From assembly GCF_001187725.1 (NCBI RefSeq), contig NZ_LGIQ01000009.1:684266-748265 (forward strand): 64,000 nt of DNA, in the 5' to 3' direction. This DNA is from Brevibacillus reuszeri. Lineage in GTDB: Bacteria > Bacillota > Bacilli > Brevibacillales > Brevibacillaceae. The translations under genes were made by a program, and so were the position numbers. Below, in pieces: positions 7,671 to 16,567 of this stretch (its first letter is position 1; each line of letters begins with the position of its first letter). The notes under the pieces are model-generated. The model searched no databases and was not told the DNA's origin. It saw only the letters and a list, made by a program, of their open reading frames with translations.

Positions 7671-9365
7671 TTAATGAGCGAAGTCCTTCAATACTTTGAG
7701 GGCATATTCCAGTTCAACGTCTCTTCCATGAACATATTTTTCTGTAAAGGTCTCTTCATTGAGCGGAATGAAAACATCTGGGATTGCCCCTCCATGTCCA
7801 GCATGATCACTATCCCCTTGAATGACGAAATCGCCACTTAAGGATCTTCCATCAGGAAAGCGAACCATGTACCCCTCCGGCATTTCGACTTCAATCGGAC
7901 TGCTGACTACACCAAATGAGCCATTCGTTGTCGTGAAGCCCACATTTTTCACGTTCGGCAATCCTTTTAATAGAATCGGCAGGCCCTCACCCGAACTTGT
8001 TGTGCGATGGTTGAATAAAATGACAATCTTCCCTTCAAAATGTGGTGCCACAGGCGTAATTGTTCGCGTTTCTAAGGAATTGATCTCAAATGTACCGAGC
8101 AGGCGATTATAATAGCTGACTTTTTCATAAATCATTTCCTTCGGTACCAAAAAACCTGCCATGTCCGCAACCAAGTCATCATTTCCGCCTGGATTATCCC
8201 GCAGATCAATGATTAGGCCCTTTATGTGCTGATCGTTAAACCCTTTTACTTTCTCCTCAACTACCTTTCCTGGATTCGGCATTGTCTCAGAGGGCAGAAA
8301 GTATCTCACTTTCACATAACCGTATCCATTCTCTAAGATTTTCGCTTCGATTGGATCGTCCTCTTTTTTCAATTTTAATCGCGTTTTCTTTAAGGTCTCG
8401 TAATTGTCATCCTCAGCTTTTAGTGTGGCTGTACGAATTTGTGTTTCGTCCCTATTTGTAAATGTTACCGAAATCTCTGTTCCGATCGGTGCACGGACCA
8501 TGAACCTTCCCTGATTAAATCTGGCATCCCCATCGGTAGCCATAGGATTTTCGCTCCAGGTGGTACGCCTGTAAACATCCTGTGCTTTACTTCCGTTCCA
8601 GGTAATGATTTCGGCACCTACTTTTATCCCGTTCTTTTCAGCAGAACTGCCCTGTAATACCAGATTCACCAACACCTTGCCATTATCCAGCTGAATCGTA
8701 CTGATGCCAAAGCCGCCTCCAACCTCGCTTTTAAAGAGCGGATTATCCTCGTACAAGTTTTCATTGACGATTTTGATGTGCCCATCCCGAAAAGAATAGA
8801 GGTATTCTCTTAATGTTTTGTAATAGGCATTTTTGTTTTTTTCTTCCTCCCACTTTTTAAAAAGGGGCTCATACTTCTCCTTCAATTCCTGCCAGTTGAC
8901 TTTTTTCCACTCGCCAAATGGATACTCCTTTGACAACCGCTCGTTCAGCTGCACAAAAGCTTGCGAATAGCTTAAATCACTGAGCTCACTCGTCGGATTA
9001 TACCTGAATTCACCCGCATAAATGAATGTGCTTAGCATGGCAATCACCCCGCATACACACAACACACTCTTACCTACATGGAACCTGGGAGCAGCGGGAT
9101 TACGCTTGAACAGCTTCCACATTGTGCATAAGAAAAGAATCAGTGTTAGTCCGTAGAATACAATCGAGACCAAAGTGATATTCCCGGTTAAAATACTGAC
9201 AATCATAGCGATCAAGGCTATACTCGGCAAAAAATCAAGCCATCGATGAGGCTTAGATTTGGGAACAGCGTATCCGATCAAAGCCACCAGATTCATGAGA
9301 ATGATGATCATTTCCAAGATCGTGAACCAAGTAAATGAAGTGATGAAGTCTATCAAAAAACGCAT
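7671..9365 (-). CDS. Membrane-anchored S41 (C-terminal processing type) peptidase
   Basis: 564 aa; ATG at 9365 with GGGAGGAA upstream. The first ~120 residues contain about four hydrophobic helices. A helical/PDZ-like region follows (GGGFGISTIQLDNGKVLVNLV, SAEKNGIKVGAEIITWNG), then the S41 tail-protease core with LIIDLRDNPGGNDD and the catalytic-serine segment TTSSGEGLP. Such proteases act outside the membrane on exported proteins or peptides. It lies immediately downstream of the HK/RR pair at 9444-11470 on the same strand, with a likely response-regulator operator in the 78-nt gap. It is therefore probably an envelope-stress-type target of that system. Confidence 0.85.
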   Translation of the reverse strand: MRFLIDFITSFTWFTILEMIIILMNLVALIGYAVPKSKPHRWLDFLPSIALIAMIVSILTGNITLVSIVFYGLTLILFLCTMWKLFKRNPAAPRFHVGKSVLCVCGVIAMLSTFIYAGEFRYNPTSELSDLSYSQAFVQLNERLSKEYPFGEWKKVNWQELKEKYEPLFKKWEEEKNKNAYYKTLREYLYSFRDGHIKIVNENLYEDNPLFKSEVGGGFGISTIQLDNGKVLVNLVLQGSSAEKNGIKVGAEIITWNGSKAQDVYRRTTWSENPMATDGDARFNQGRFMVRAPIGTEISVTFTNRDETQIRTATLKAEDDNYETLKKTRLKLKKEDDPIEAKILENGYGYVKVRYFLPSETMPNPGKVVEEKVKGFNDQHIKGLIIDLRDNPGGNDDLVADMAGFLVPKEMIYEKVSYYNRLLGTFEINSLETRTITPVAPHFEGKIVILFNHRTTSSGEGLPILLKGLPNVKNVGFTTTNGSFGVVSSPIEVEMPEGYMVRFPDGRSLSGDFVIQGDSDHAGHGGAIPDVFIPLNEETFTEKYVHGRDVELEYALKVLKDFAH

Positions 9366-9418
9366 GCTTCGGTTCCTCCCGTCAAAATTTCAAATCTGCG
9401 CAAAGCTTAGACGAGAAA

Positions 9419-9436
9419 TATGAACGGAGTGTGAAC
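9419..9436 (-). promoter_or_regulatory. Direct-repeat operator, copy 2, upstream of the S41 protease
   Basis: Minus-strand GTTCACACTCCGTTCATA, two heptamers spaced by 11 bp. It is nearly identical to 7578-7595 and lies about 55 nt before the protease ATG, just after the kinase stop. Confidence 0.5.
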
Positions 9437-9443
9437 CGAGATC

Positions 9444-10796
9444 TTATTTGAAAATGATGCAGTCTGCCGGGAGTGAAACCGTAATCGTTGTTCCTTGCCC
9501 AATCGTGCTTTTGGCTTCGATGCTTCCGTGATGGTTCGTGATAATTTGCTTTACGATCGCAAGCCCTAGACCGTTTCCTTTGCTGCTGCGTGAGCGGTCC
9601 GTTTTGTAAAAGCGTATGAATATTTGACTGAGATCCTCCGGCGTGATCCCGATACCTGTATCTGCAATCGTGACCGCATATTCATCTGCAGCTTGCATCA
9701 GTACGATGCTGATTCGCCCGCCGTCTGGCGTATATTTAATACTGTTTCCCAGCAAATTCATCCAGACTTGATTGAGCTGATCCTCATCAGCTGTGATTTT
9801 GACGGGGGCGGGCAGCTTCAAATCAATCCGAATATTTTTGGCGGACCACAACGGCTCGCAGTTGACTACCACCTGTCTAATTTGCTCATCTAAATGGAAC
9901 GTTGTGGCTTCGAATGGATGATGGCTTGATTCGAGCGAGACGAGCCTCAACAATTGATCGCTCAACCTGGATAGCCTCTCGCTTTCGGCCAGGATGATAT
10001 CCAGATAGTAATCGCGGTTTTCTTTTGCAACCAAATGCTCGTATTTCAAGGCTTTGGCGAACCCTGCGATCGACGTTAACGGCGTTTGAATTTCATGCGA
10101 CACATTCGAAACAAAATCCTGCCTCATCTGCTCTAATTGCTTCAGCTCCCCTGCCATTTGACTAAAGCTTTGGGCCAGCCCTCCGAGTTCATCTGAACGT
10201 TTTATGTTCAAATGGACATCAAATTTTCCTCTCGCCAGCTGCTTGGTCGCTTGTGTCAGAGCTTTGAGCGGCTTTACCAAATATCTGGCCGCAATGAGGA
10301 TACAGATGCTCCCGATGATCAGGACGAGAAGCAGGACTGTAAAAAACAACCACAGGATTGTCTCTTCATTTTTAGAGGAAGGCAATAAAAACAAAGCATA
10401 GGGCTGTTCCTTTACTGACAAGGGCATCCCGATGAATTCCAAATCCGCATTTTCTGACGGTAAGTATGTCTGACCTGTAAGAACTTTCTGAACCGTTTCC
10501 AGAGGGATCGTTGTGTGCTTCCTATCCTCTGTAATCAATCTCCCGGTGGCGTTATAGAGCAGCACTGGGTTGGAAGTTAGCGCTTCTATGTTTTTGGTGA
10601 ATGTATGCAAATCAGGAAAGCTCGTCTGCTCGTAGACACGAAGAATGTTCTCGCCAATGGAGATCATCTCGTTTCTCTGAAGCTGGTCCAGTTCTTTCTC
10701 GTAAAGGGCAAGGCTAATGAGAGAGGAGAAGAGGATCGCAATGACAATGGCAGCCAAAAAGGTAAGCACCAGACGAACATACAGCGTCTTTATCAT
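9444..10796 (-). CDS. HAMP-containing sensor histidine kinase
   Basis: 450 aa. The N-terminal helix (VRLVLTFLAAIVIAILFSSLISLAL) and a second helix near residues 145-170 bracket an extracytoplasmic sensor loop of about 120 residues. HAMP follows (ARYLVKPLKALTQATKQLARG), then HisKA with SHEIQTPLTS, and HATPase_c with NLLGNSIKYT, DTGIGI and GNGLGLAIV. The start overlaps the stop of the response regulator gene (ATGA), so the two are translationally coupled. The stimulus is not readable; the probable targets nearby are the S41 protease and the broken SLH hydrolase. Confidence 0.92.
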   Translation of the reverse strand: MIKTLYVRLVLTFLAAIVIAILFSSLISLALYEKELDQLQRNEMISIGENILRVYEQTSFPDLHTFTKNIEALTSNPVLLYNATGRLITEDRKHTTIPLETVQKVLTGQTYLPSENADLEFIGMPLSVKEQPYALFLLPSSKNEETILWLFFTVLLLVLIIGSICILIAARYLVKPLKALTQATKQLARGKFDVHLNIKRSDELGGLAQSFSQMAGELKQLEQMRQDFVSNVSHEIQTPLTSIAGFAKALKYEHLVAKENRDYYLDIILAESERLSRLSDQLLRLVSLESSHHPFEATTFHLDEQIRQVVVNCEPLWSAKNIRIDLKLPAPVKITADEDQLNQVWMNLLGNSIKYTPDGGRISIVLMQAADEYAVTIADTGIGITPEDLSQIFIRFYKTDRSRSSKGNGLGLAIVKQIITNHHGSIEAKSTIGQGTTITVSLPADCIIFK

Positions 10797-11470
10797 GCAT
10801 TCACCACTAAACGGTACCCAAGGCTGCGGGCTGTTTCAATCCGAAAATGGTCAGTGTCGTTCGCAAACCTCTCGCGCAATCTTTTGATATGGACATCTAC
10901 CGTCCGATCATCGCCCTCATAATCCCTCCCCCAAATCTGGACAATCAATTGCTCACGGGTAAAAATCTGACCGGGATGGCTGGCGAGCTTAAAAAGCAGC
11001 TCGAACTCCTTTAAAGGCAGTGTCAGCTCCTCCTCACCTCGCATGATCTTGTAGGTAAGCCGATTCAATATGATCCCACCCAGCCGGATGGTCTGTGAAT
11101 AAGCGATTCGGTATCGTTTCAGCAAAGCCTTGACACGCATGACAAGCTCAAGCGGATCGAACGGTTTGGTTACGTAATCATCGGTTCCAAGCTGGAAGCC
11201 TTTTACCTTTTGCGCGGATTCACCTTTTGCTGTCACCATGAGGATGGGAATGTCCGGATACTGCTCTTTCAGCGCTGTGCACAATTCCCAGCCGTCCATG
11301 TGCGGCATCATTATATCCAGGATGACAAGATCAATGGGCGTACTCTCTATTATCGAGAAGGCCTCAGTCCCATTGGTAGCCTCGACAATGTCAAACCCTT
11401 CGCTTCGTAAAAAAAGGCTGATCAACTCGCGGATATGCGCTTCGTCGTCTACAATCAGTATTTTGCTCAT
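10793..11470 (-). CDS. OmpR-family response regulator
   Basis: 225 aa from the ATG at 11470 (SKILIVDDEAHIREL), preceded by AAGGAG. The longer frame from 11530 lacks a ribosome site. Receiver domain about 1-115 with the DD pocket, phospho-Asp in LVILDIMMPHMDG and Lys in DDYVTKPF. C-terminal winged helix about 130-225 (FTREQLIVQIWGRDYEGDDRTVDVHIKRLRERF). It probably binds the 11-bp-phased GTTCATA repeats found at 9419-9436 and 7578-7595; that link is inferred from position and layout. Confidence 0.93.
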   Translation of the reverse strand: MSKILIVDDEAHIRELISLFLRSEGFDIVEATNGTEAFSIIESTPIDLVILDIMMPHMDGWELCTALKEQYPDIPILMVTAKGESAQKVKGFQLGTDDYVTKPFDPLELVMRVKALLKRYRIAYSQTIRLGGIILNRLTYKIMRGEEELTLPLKEFELLFKLASHPGQIFTREQLIVQIWGRDYEGDDRTVDVHIKRLRERFANDTDHFRIETARSLGYRLVVNA

Positions 11471-11588
11471 GCCAAGGTAGCACTCCTTCAAAATCACACA
11501 TAGAAATTTCTCTATTTTACAACTATACATTATTTTGCTAAACGCACATCACGGTAAAAACGTTACAGAATTTTTTTATCATGTATGC

Positions 11589-11607
11589 GATAATGAAAAT
11601 CATTATC
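11589..11607. promoter_or_regulatory. Fur box upstream of the AraC-type siderophore regulator
   Basis: gataatgaaaatcattatc differs by one base from the 19-bp consensus GATAATGATAATCATTATC. It sits 68 bp before the AraC-family ATG in the divergent intergenic region, so the regulator should be iron-repressed. Confidence 0.85.
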
Positions 11608-11674
11608 GTTATACTTTCTTTTATTCTCTTAACGATAACGATCATCCACGATTCTTGGGCTTTTTGGAGGAAAC

Positions 11675-13300
11675 ATGTTTACAGAAAATGATACGATCGC
11701 GGCTTCACCTACCCTCTTCGAATGTACAGACTATCAACATGTAAGACTCGATTCTGCCAATCCTCTGCATTTGCCAGCGACAGATTATTTCCGACTGCTT
11801 GTTGTCAGTAAAGGAAAAGGGGAACTCGTAGTCAACGAGCACACTTATCCATTGTCGCGAACCCATGCCCTCTTATTCCCTCGTTTATTGAATTTGCACC
11901 TGAGCAGTGAGGCGGAAAATGAGCTCCACGTGCATTGTATTACCTTTGAGATGCTTGAGCTGTCAGCGACGAGTGCGCAATCGCGAACCTATAAAAAGGT
12001 AGAGACGTTGCCGTTTGAAGGTGCCTTACCCATCTGTTCCTATTCCGGTATCCAACGACTCATGAAGCAAATGGACAAAAATCATCATGATGGCGAGCTC
12101 GGTTTTTTGCGTCAGCATGCGTGTTTATATGAGACGCTGGAATTGTTGCGCCCAAAAATGATAGAAAAGCTCCCTTCATCAGAGGATCATTCATTTCAAC
12201 AGTCCATTCACTATATCCAGAAGGAATATGATAAACCCATTATGCTGAACAAGCTGGCTAAGATTGCGGGCGTACACCCCTCCTACTACTCCACCTTGTT
12301 CAAGCAAAAAATGGGAAGAGCTCCGATAGAGTACGTAACTGCCATTCGGATGAATCGTGCAAAGGAAATACTTATTCGGACGAATGAAAAAGTGAGCGAT
12401 GTCGCCCGTCAGGTGGGCTATAAGGACGAGTTTTACTTTAGCCGCAGATTCAAAAAGCAATATGGAGTGGCTCCCTCTATCTACATAAAACAGAACGCTT
12501 ACTGCAATGTCGTTCCCCTCTCTTATGCGTTTACGGATCATTTGTTCACGCTTAATTTTGTACCTCATGCTGCCCAAATCACGAAAGGCTTCCAGAGGAT
12601 TACCGACAGGGTCCCTGTTCCACTGGAGCGTGCCGAATCCTGGAATATGAGACGGGAGCTTCTATTACAGGTTCAGCCTGATTTGGTTGTTTGCAAGGAA
12701 AATATTAGCAATCAAGCTCGGGAGAATGTCGGAGATATCGCCCCAGTTATCGTCATCCCTTGGCTGCAAAAGGATATTTTCGGCCATCTGACAGAAATTG
12801 CCGAGCTGATCGATCGAAAAAAGGCAGCCTCGGATTGGATTCAAACTCATGAACAGCTTGTTGAGAAGGCAAGAAAACAAGTAGCAGCCACTGCTGGTGA
12901 TGTGTCTGTTACGATTTGTGCTGCATTTGGCGAGCAATGTCGCATCTATGGCGATCGCAATATGGGACATGTGTTCTATCGTTCCCTGGGTCTGCGGCCA
13001 CCTGAGCGCCTGCAATCCATTTTAGACAATCGGTCCCCGGGCACTGAAGTGAACTGGCTTGGGGTCACGCTGGAATCCATCCTTGACTACTCCTCAGACT
13101 ACCTGTTTTTGGTGACACGATCAGCGGCAGAAGCTCGGCAAAAATTACAGCAGCTGCAAACATACCCAGGGTGGCACTCGCATCCGGCAGTCAAAAACAA
13201 TAAGGTATTCACGCTGCATTGGGATCAGTGGATCGTATATGCGCCAAACTCCATTGAAATGCAGCTAAAAAAAGCAACGTTTCTGCTCACCCGGTCATGA
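11675..13300 (+). CDS. AraC regulator fused to a siderophore-binding domain (Btr/YbbB type)
   Basis: 541 aa; ATG preceded by GGAGGAAAC. An AraC cupin-like N-terminus (about 20-130) is followed by two helix-turn-helix motifs about 165-275 (IMLNKLAKIAGVHPSYYSTLFKQKMG, EILIRTNEKVSDVARQVGYKDEFYFSRRFKKQYG). The C-terminal ~260 residues resemble a periplasmic ferric-siderophore binding protein (RRELLLQVQPDLVVCKENI, AVKNNKVFTLHWDQW) but act in the cytoplasm as the ligand sensor. In B. subtilis Btr such a protein senses bacillibactin and activates feuABC. Here it lies just upstream of, and co-oriented with, an uptake operon it probably activates. A Fur box precedes it. Confidence 0.92.
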   Translation: MFTENDTIAASPTLFECTDYQHVRLDSANPLHLPATDYFRLLVVSKGKGELVVNEHTYPLSRTHALLFPRLLNLHLSSEAENELHVHCITFEMLELSATSAQSRTYKKVETLPFEGALPICSYSGIQRLMKQMDKNHHDGELGFLRQHACLYETLELLRPKMIEKLPSSEDHSFQQSIHYIQKEYDKPIMLNKLAKIAGVHPSYYSTLFKQKMGRAPIEYVTAIRMNRAKEILIRTNEKVSDVARQVGYKDEFYFSRRFKKQYGVAPSIYIKQNAYCNVVPLSYAFTDHLFTLNFVPHAAQITKGFQRITDRVPVPLERAESWNMRRELLLQVQPDLVVCKENISNQARENVGDIAPVIVIPWLQKDIFGHLTEIAELIDRKKAASDWIQTHEQLVEKARKQVAATAGDVSVTICAAFGEQCRIYGDRNMGHVFYRSLGLRPPERLQSILDNRSPGTEVNWLGVTLESILDYSSDYLFLVTRSAAEARQKLQQLQTYPGWHSHPAVKNNKVFTLHWDQWIVYAPNSIEMQLKKATFLLTRS

Positions 13301-13333
13301 GGTCATGATTCGAATAAAAAAGAGCCTTCCAAA

Positions 13334-13369
13334 GATAATCCATGCACAAAAAAACGGTGATAATCCATG
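13334..13369 (+). promoter_or_regulatory. Direct repeat GATAATCCATG x2: candidate AraC activator site
   Basis: Exact 11-mers at 13334-13344 and 13359-13369 (25-bp spacing), between the AraC gene and the uptake operon. Tandem half-sites in this position are typical of AraC-type activators. The assignment to the neighbouring regulator is inferred. Confidence 0.45.
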
Positions 13370-13400
13370 GATTGTTTATTCCGTATGTTCTACCATCACT

Positions 13401-13419
13401 GATAGTGATTATCATAACC
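13401..13419. promoter_or_regulatory. Fur box upstream of the siderophore uptake operon
   Basis: gatagtgattatcataacc matches 15 of 19 consensus positions and lies 23 bp before the lipoprotein ATG, overlapping the expected promoter. Confidence 0.7.
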
Positions 13420-13441
13420 AATTAGGTTTGGAGGAGAAATT

Positions 13442-14446
13442 ATGGTACTACAAAAAAATCCGCTAGCTTTTCTATTGCTGTTCGTGATCGCTATCCTAGC
13501 AGCAGGCTGCGGGGCTGTTAGCACTCCCGCAAGTTCAGAGACTTCTACACCGGCGGCTGCTGCCCCATCTAACGATGCTTATGCAGACACGAGAACCATC
13601 AAGCATGATTTGGGCGAAACCGTCATCCACGGTACACCGCAAAAAATTGTCGTACTGGAATTGGGCTTTATCGACGCCTTGCTCGATGTGGGGATAAAAC
13701 CGATCGGTGTAGCTGATGACAATAAGTCAAGTCTGATTCTGGAAGATGCTCTGACACAAATAAAAGGATATACCTCCGTCGGAATGCGATCCCAACCAAG
13801 CTTGGAACAGATCAAGCTTTTGTCGCCTGACCTGATCATTGCTGATACAAGTCGTCATAGCAGTGTATATGATCAATTGTCCAAAATCGCACCAACGATT
13901 GCCTTGAACAACCTTGAAGCCGGTTATGAAGAGACGATCCAGACTGCTTTGACCATTGGTGAAGCTGTAAACAATAAAGCCGAAATGCAACATGTAGTCG
14001 CCAAGCATAAAGCAAAGCTTCAAGCGGTACAGGCAAAAGTCACCAAAGACAAGCAAAGCATCGTTTTGGTAGGAAACACAGACACCGAAATTACAGTCCG
14101 CAATACTGGCTTTTTTACGGCTGAGCTCTTAAAAACGGTCGGCTATCGTTATGCACTCGATGATGTCCCTTCTTTTGCCGGACAAAAAGAAAAAGGAAAT
14201 ATCAAAATGACCGTGGAGCAATTTCTGGAGATCAATCCCGATATTCTTGTTCTTATGTCTGGTGAAGTAGATAAAAAAGATGCCAAAGGAAACCGACCTA
14301 TTCTCGAAGATCCTCTGTGGAACGAACTCTCGGCTGTAAAAAACAATCAGCTGTTTGATGTGAACCGCTATACATGGTCTCTTCGCAGAAGTATAAAAGG
14401 TGCGAATCAAATTATCGAGCAGTTGGAAGCAGACATCGTCAAATAG
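13442..14446 (+). CDS. Ferric-siderophore/citrate ABC substrate-binding lipoprotein (FecB/YfmC-like)
   Basis: 334 aa; ATG at 13442 with GGAGGAGAAAT. Lipobox LAAGC near residue 22, then an Ala/Ser/Thr/Pro-rich linker and the class III (Fe-binding, BtuF-like) fold: KIVVLELGFIDALLDVGIKPIGVADD, SLEQIKLLSPDLIIADTSRHS, EQFLEINPDILVLMSG and a C-terminal LFDVNRYTWSL. It should capture an iron-loaded siderophore or citrate at the outer face of the membrane and pass it to the two permeases downstream. Its promoter region carries a Fur box and AraC-like direct repeats. Confidence 0.92.
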   Translation: MVLQKNPLAFLLLFVIAILAAGCGAVSTPASSETSTPAAAAPSNDAYADTRTIKHDLGETVIHGTPQKIVVLELGFIDALLDVGIKPIGVADDNKSSLILEDALTQIKGYTSVGMRSQPSLEQIKLLSPDLIIADTSRHSSVYDQLSKIAPTIALNNLEAGYEETIQTALTIGEAVNNKAEMQHVVAKHKAKLQAVQAKVTKDKQSIVLVGNTDTEITVRNTGFFTAELLKTVGYRYALDDVPSFAGQKEKGNIKMTVEQFLEINPDILVLMSGEVDKKDAKGNRPILEDPLWNELSAVKNNQLFDVNRYTWSLRRSIKGANQIIEQLEADIVK

Positions 14447-14490
14447 TCTAATCTTGTGCCGAAAGCTGCCTGTCAGGGGAGGAACTTACT

Positions 14491-15528
14491 TTGGGGAAAT
14501 GGCCACTTCACACATCCCTAGAACATCAATCAAAAAGCCGTCTCATTTGGATCTGGATCGCAGGTCTGCTCCTGCTTATCCTTTGTGCCTATTTGTCACT
14601 CGCACTCGGGACAAGGAGGATGAGCCTCGCCACAATGGTGCAGGCTCTTGTATACAATGACGGCTCCCGGGATCATGTCATCATGAATACGGTCCGTTTT
14701 CCCCGGCTGATTGTAACGATGTTTGTCGGTGCCAATTTAGCGGTTGCTGGAGCCCTCATGCAAGCCATCACCCGCAATCTTCTCGCCTCCCCTGGTGTAT
14801 TCGGTATTAATGCGGGAGCATCAACAGCGGTCGTGATGCTGACTGTACTTGTACCGCATGTAACCGCTCACGAAACTGTTTTTGCCGCTTTGGCGGGTGG
14901 GATTTCTGCCGCGCTGCTCATATATGGGATGTCCTCTGCTTTCCGGGGGAATCATCCCGTTGTCAATTTGGCTTTAACCGGAGTAGCCATTCAGCTCATG
15001 CTGTCTTCTGTTACACAAATGATGCTTATTTTTAATGAAACACAAATGGATCGCATTTTATTTTGGTTGGCAGGATCAGTAGCCTCCCGAAAATGGGAGC
15101 ATGTCCAAACACTTTTGCTGTGGAGTCTTCCTGTTCTGCTAGCGGCATTTACCCTGGGGCGAGCCGCTTCTGTAATAAGCCTGGGTGATGAAATGGCAAG
15201 TGGTCTTGGGCAAAAAATCAAGAGAACAAGAGGTCTCATCTCACTGGTTGTCATCATGCTTGCTGGCTCCGCGGTGGCTGTGGCTGGCCCCATCGGTTTT
15301 ATCGGCCTGATTGTACCCCATATGGTCCGATACTTGATTGGAAACGATTATCGCAAGGTGCTGCCACTGTCTGCTTTATTCGGTACGATACTCTTGCTAT
15401 CAGCAGACCTGCTCTCGCGGTACGTCATGTTCCCATTTGAAACTCCAGTGGGTGTCGTTACTGCCCTTATCGGGACTCCTTATTTCATTTATTTGGCTAG
15501 AAAACGCAGGAAGGAAGCGGCGGAATGA
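14491..15528 (+). CDS. FecCD-family iron-siderophore permease, first subunit
   Basis: 345 aa. The start is TTG at 14491, supported by AGGGGAGGAA six bases upstream. Nine or so membrane helices; FecCD hallmarks include RFPRLIVTMFVGANLAVAGALMQAITRNLLASPGVFGINAGAS, GDEMASGLGQKI (ATPase-contact loop) and GPIGFIGLIVPHMVRYLIG. It pairs with the next gene, with which it overlaps (ATGA), to form the heterodimeric channel. Confidence 0.93.
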   Translation: MGKWPLHTSLEHQSKSRLIWIWIAGLLLLILCAYLSLALGTRRMSLATMVQALVYNDGSRDHVIMNTVRFPRLIVTMFVGANLAVAGALMQAITRNLLASPGVFGINAGASTAVVMLTVLVPHVTAHETVFAALAGGISAALLIYGMSSAFRGNHPVVNLALTGVAIQLMLSSVTQMMLIFNETQMDRILFWLAGSVASRKWEHVQTLLLWSLPVLLAAFTLGRAASVISLGDEMASGLGQKIKRTRGLISLVVIMLAGSAVAVAGPIGFIGLIVPHMVRYLIGNDYRKVLPLSALFGTILLLSADLLSRYVMFPFETPVGVVTALIGTPYFIYLARKRRKEAAE

Positions 15529-16526
15529 ATCGGAAGAGTGAAAATCGCAACTTCGCCGTGCTGGCTTTACTGCTTATCTTGACAAGCGCTAGTGCAGTCC
15601 TAAGTATGAAGCTGGGAAGTGCAGCTATCGGATTTACAGATATTCTGTCTGCCATGATCGGAATGGGCAACCCGGAGGTCAGTGATCTCATTTACAGCTA
15701 TCGTTTGCCCCGAGTAGCAGTAGCGTTAGCAGCCGGAGCATGCCTGTCCGTTGCAGGAGTTATCGCACAAAGCGTGATGAGAAATCCACTCGCTGCGCCA
15801 GATACTTTGGGGCTAACAAGTGGTGCCGGGCTGGCTGCTGTTATTGTCACCATTCTGTTTCCAGGACAGTTCCCCCCTCTCCTGACAATGGCTGCCTTTG
15901 GTGGTGGGGTTGTGGCTGCTATAGCCGTTTATTTGCTCGCCTATCGAAAAGGGATTATTCCAGTCCGCCTCGCACTGGTGGGAATAGCCGTAAGTGCGTT
16001 CTGCTCCTCTGGCATCCAACTGCTCATTTCCAAATCAACATCGAATGTCAGCTCCGCTCTTATATGGCTCGGGGGAAGCTTATGGGGAAGATCATGGCCC
16101 CAATTCATGCAAATGCTGCCTGGTCTGGTCATCCTCATTCCCATTGTGTGGTATTTGGGCCTGCGCCTCGATGTCCTTCGCTTGGGTGATCCCTTAGCCA
16201 AAAATCTCGGTGTGGGTGTCGAACGAACAAGAATGTTTTTTCTAGCTATTGCGGTTATGCTGACCGCGCTTGCTGTTTCTGCCGTTGGAACAATCGGTTT
16301 TGTCGGTTTGATTACGCCTCATGCAGCCAGAAAATTAGTTGGTTCTAGGCACCGGATTCTGATCCCCACTGCTGCTGTGCTCGGTGGATTGGTTATCTTG
16401 ATTGCGGATGCGTTGGGAAGAGGCATGCTTCCACCACTTGAAATACCAGCAGGTTTACTTGTTTCCGTCATCGGAGGTCCATACTTCCTTTTTCTATTGT
16501 GGCAAAGAGCCAAGCAAAGAAACTAA
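15525..16526 (+). CDS. FecCD-family iron-siderophore permease, second subunit
   Basis: 333 aa, beginning inside the stop of the previous gene. Typical motifs are SYRLPRVAVALAAGACLSVAGVI, MRNPLAAPDTLGLTSGAG, GDPLAKNLGVGVERTR (ATPase-contact loop) and TIGFVGLITPHAARKLVG. No ATP-binding subunit follows, so the transporter must borrow an ATPase encoded elsewhere, as FeuABC borrows YusV in B. subtilis. Confidence 0.93.
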   Translation: MNRKSENRNFAVLALLLILTSASAVLSMKLGSAAIGFTDILSAMIGMGNPEVSDLIYSYRLPRVAVALAAGACLSVAGVIAQSVMRNPLAAPDTLGLTSGAGLAAVIVTILFPGQFPPLLTMAAFGGGVVAAIAVYLLAYRKGIIPVRLALVGIAVSAFCSSGIQLLISKSTSNVSSALIWLGGSLWGRSWPQFMQMLPGLVILIPIVWYLGLRLDVLRLGDPLAKNLGVGVERTRMFFLAIAVMLTALAVSAVGTIGFVGLITPHAARKLVGSRHRILIPTAAVLGGLVILIADALGRGMLPPLEIPAGLLVSVIGGPYFLFLLWQRAKQRN

Positions 16527-16567
16527 GAGAATGTTGTGTTGTTTCAAAAAGGAGGACACTTGCTCGA

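Noticed and set aside
12191..12577. Antisense frames of 120-170 codons inside real genes (also 42611, 43779, 45923, 47109)
   Set aside because: They are shadows of well-supported genes on the opposite strand, without ribosome sites or recognisable domains.
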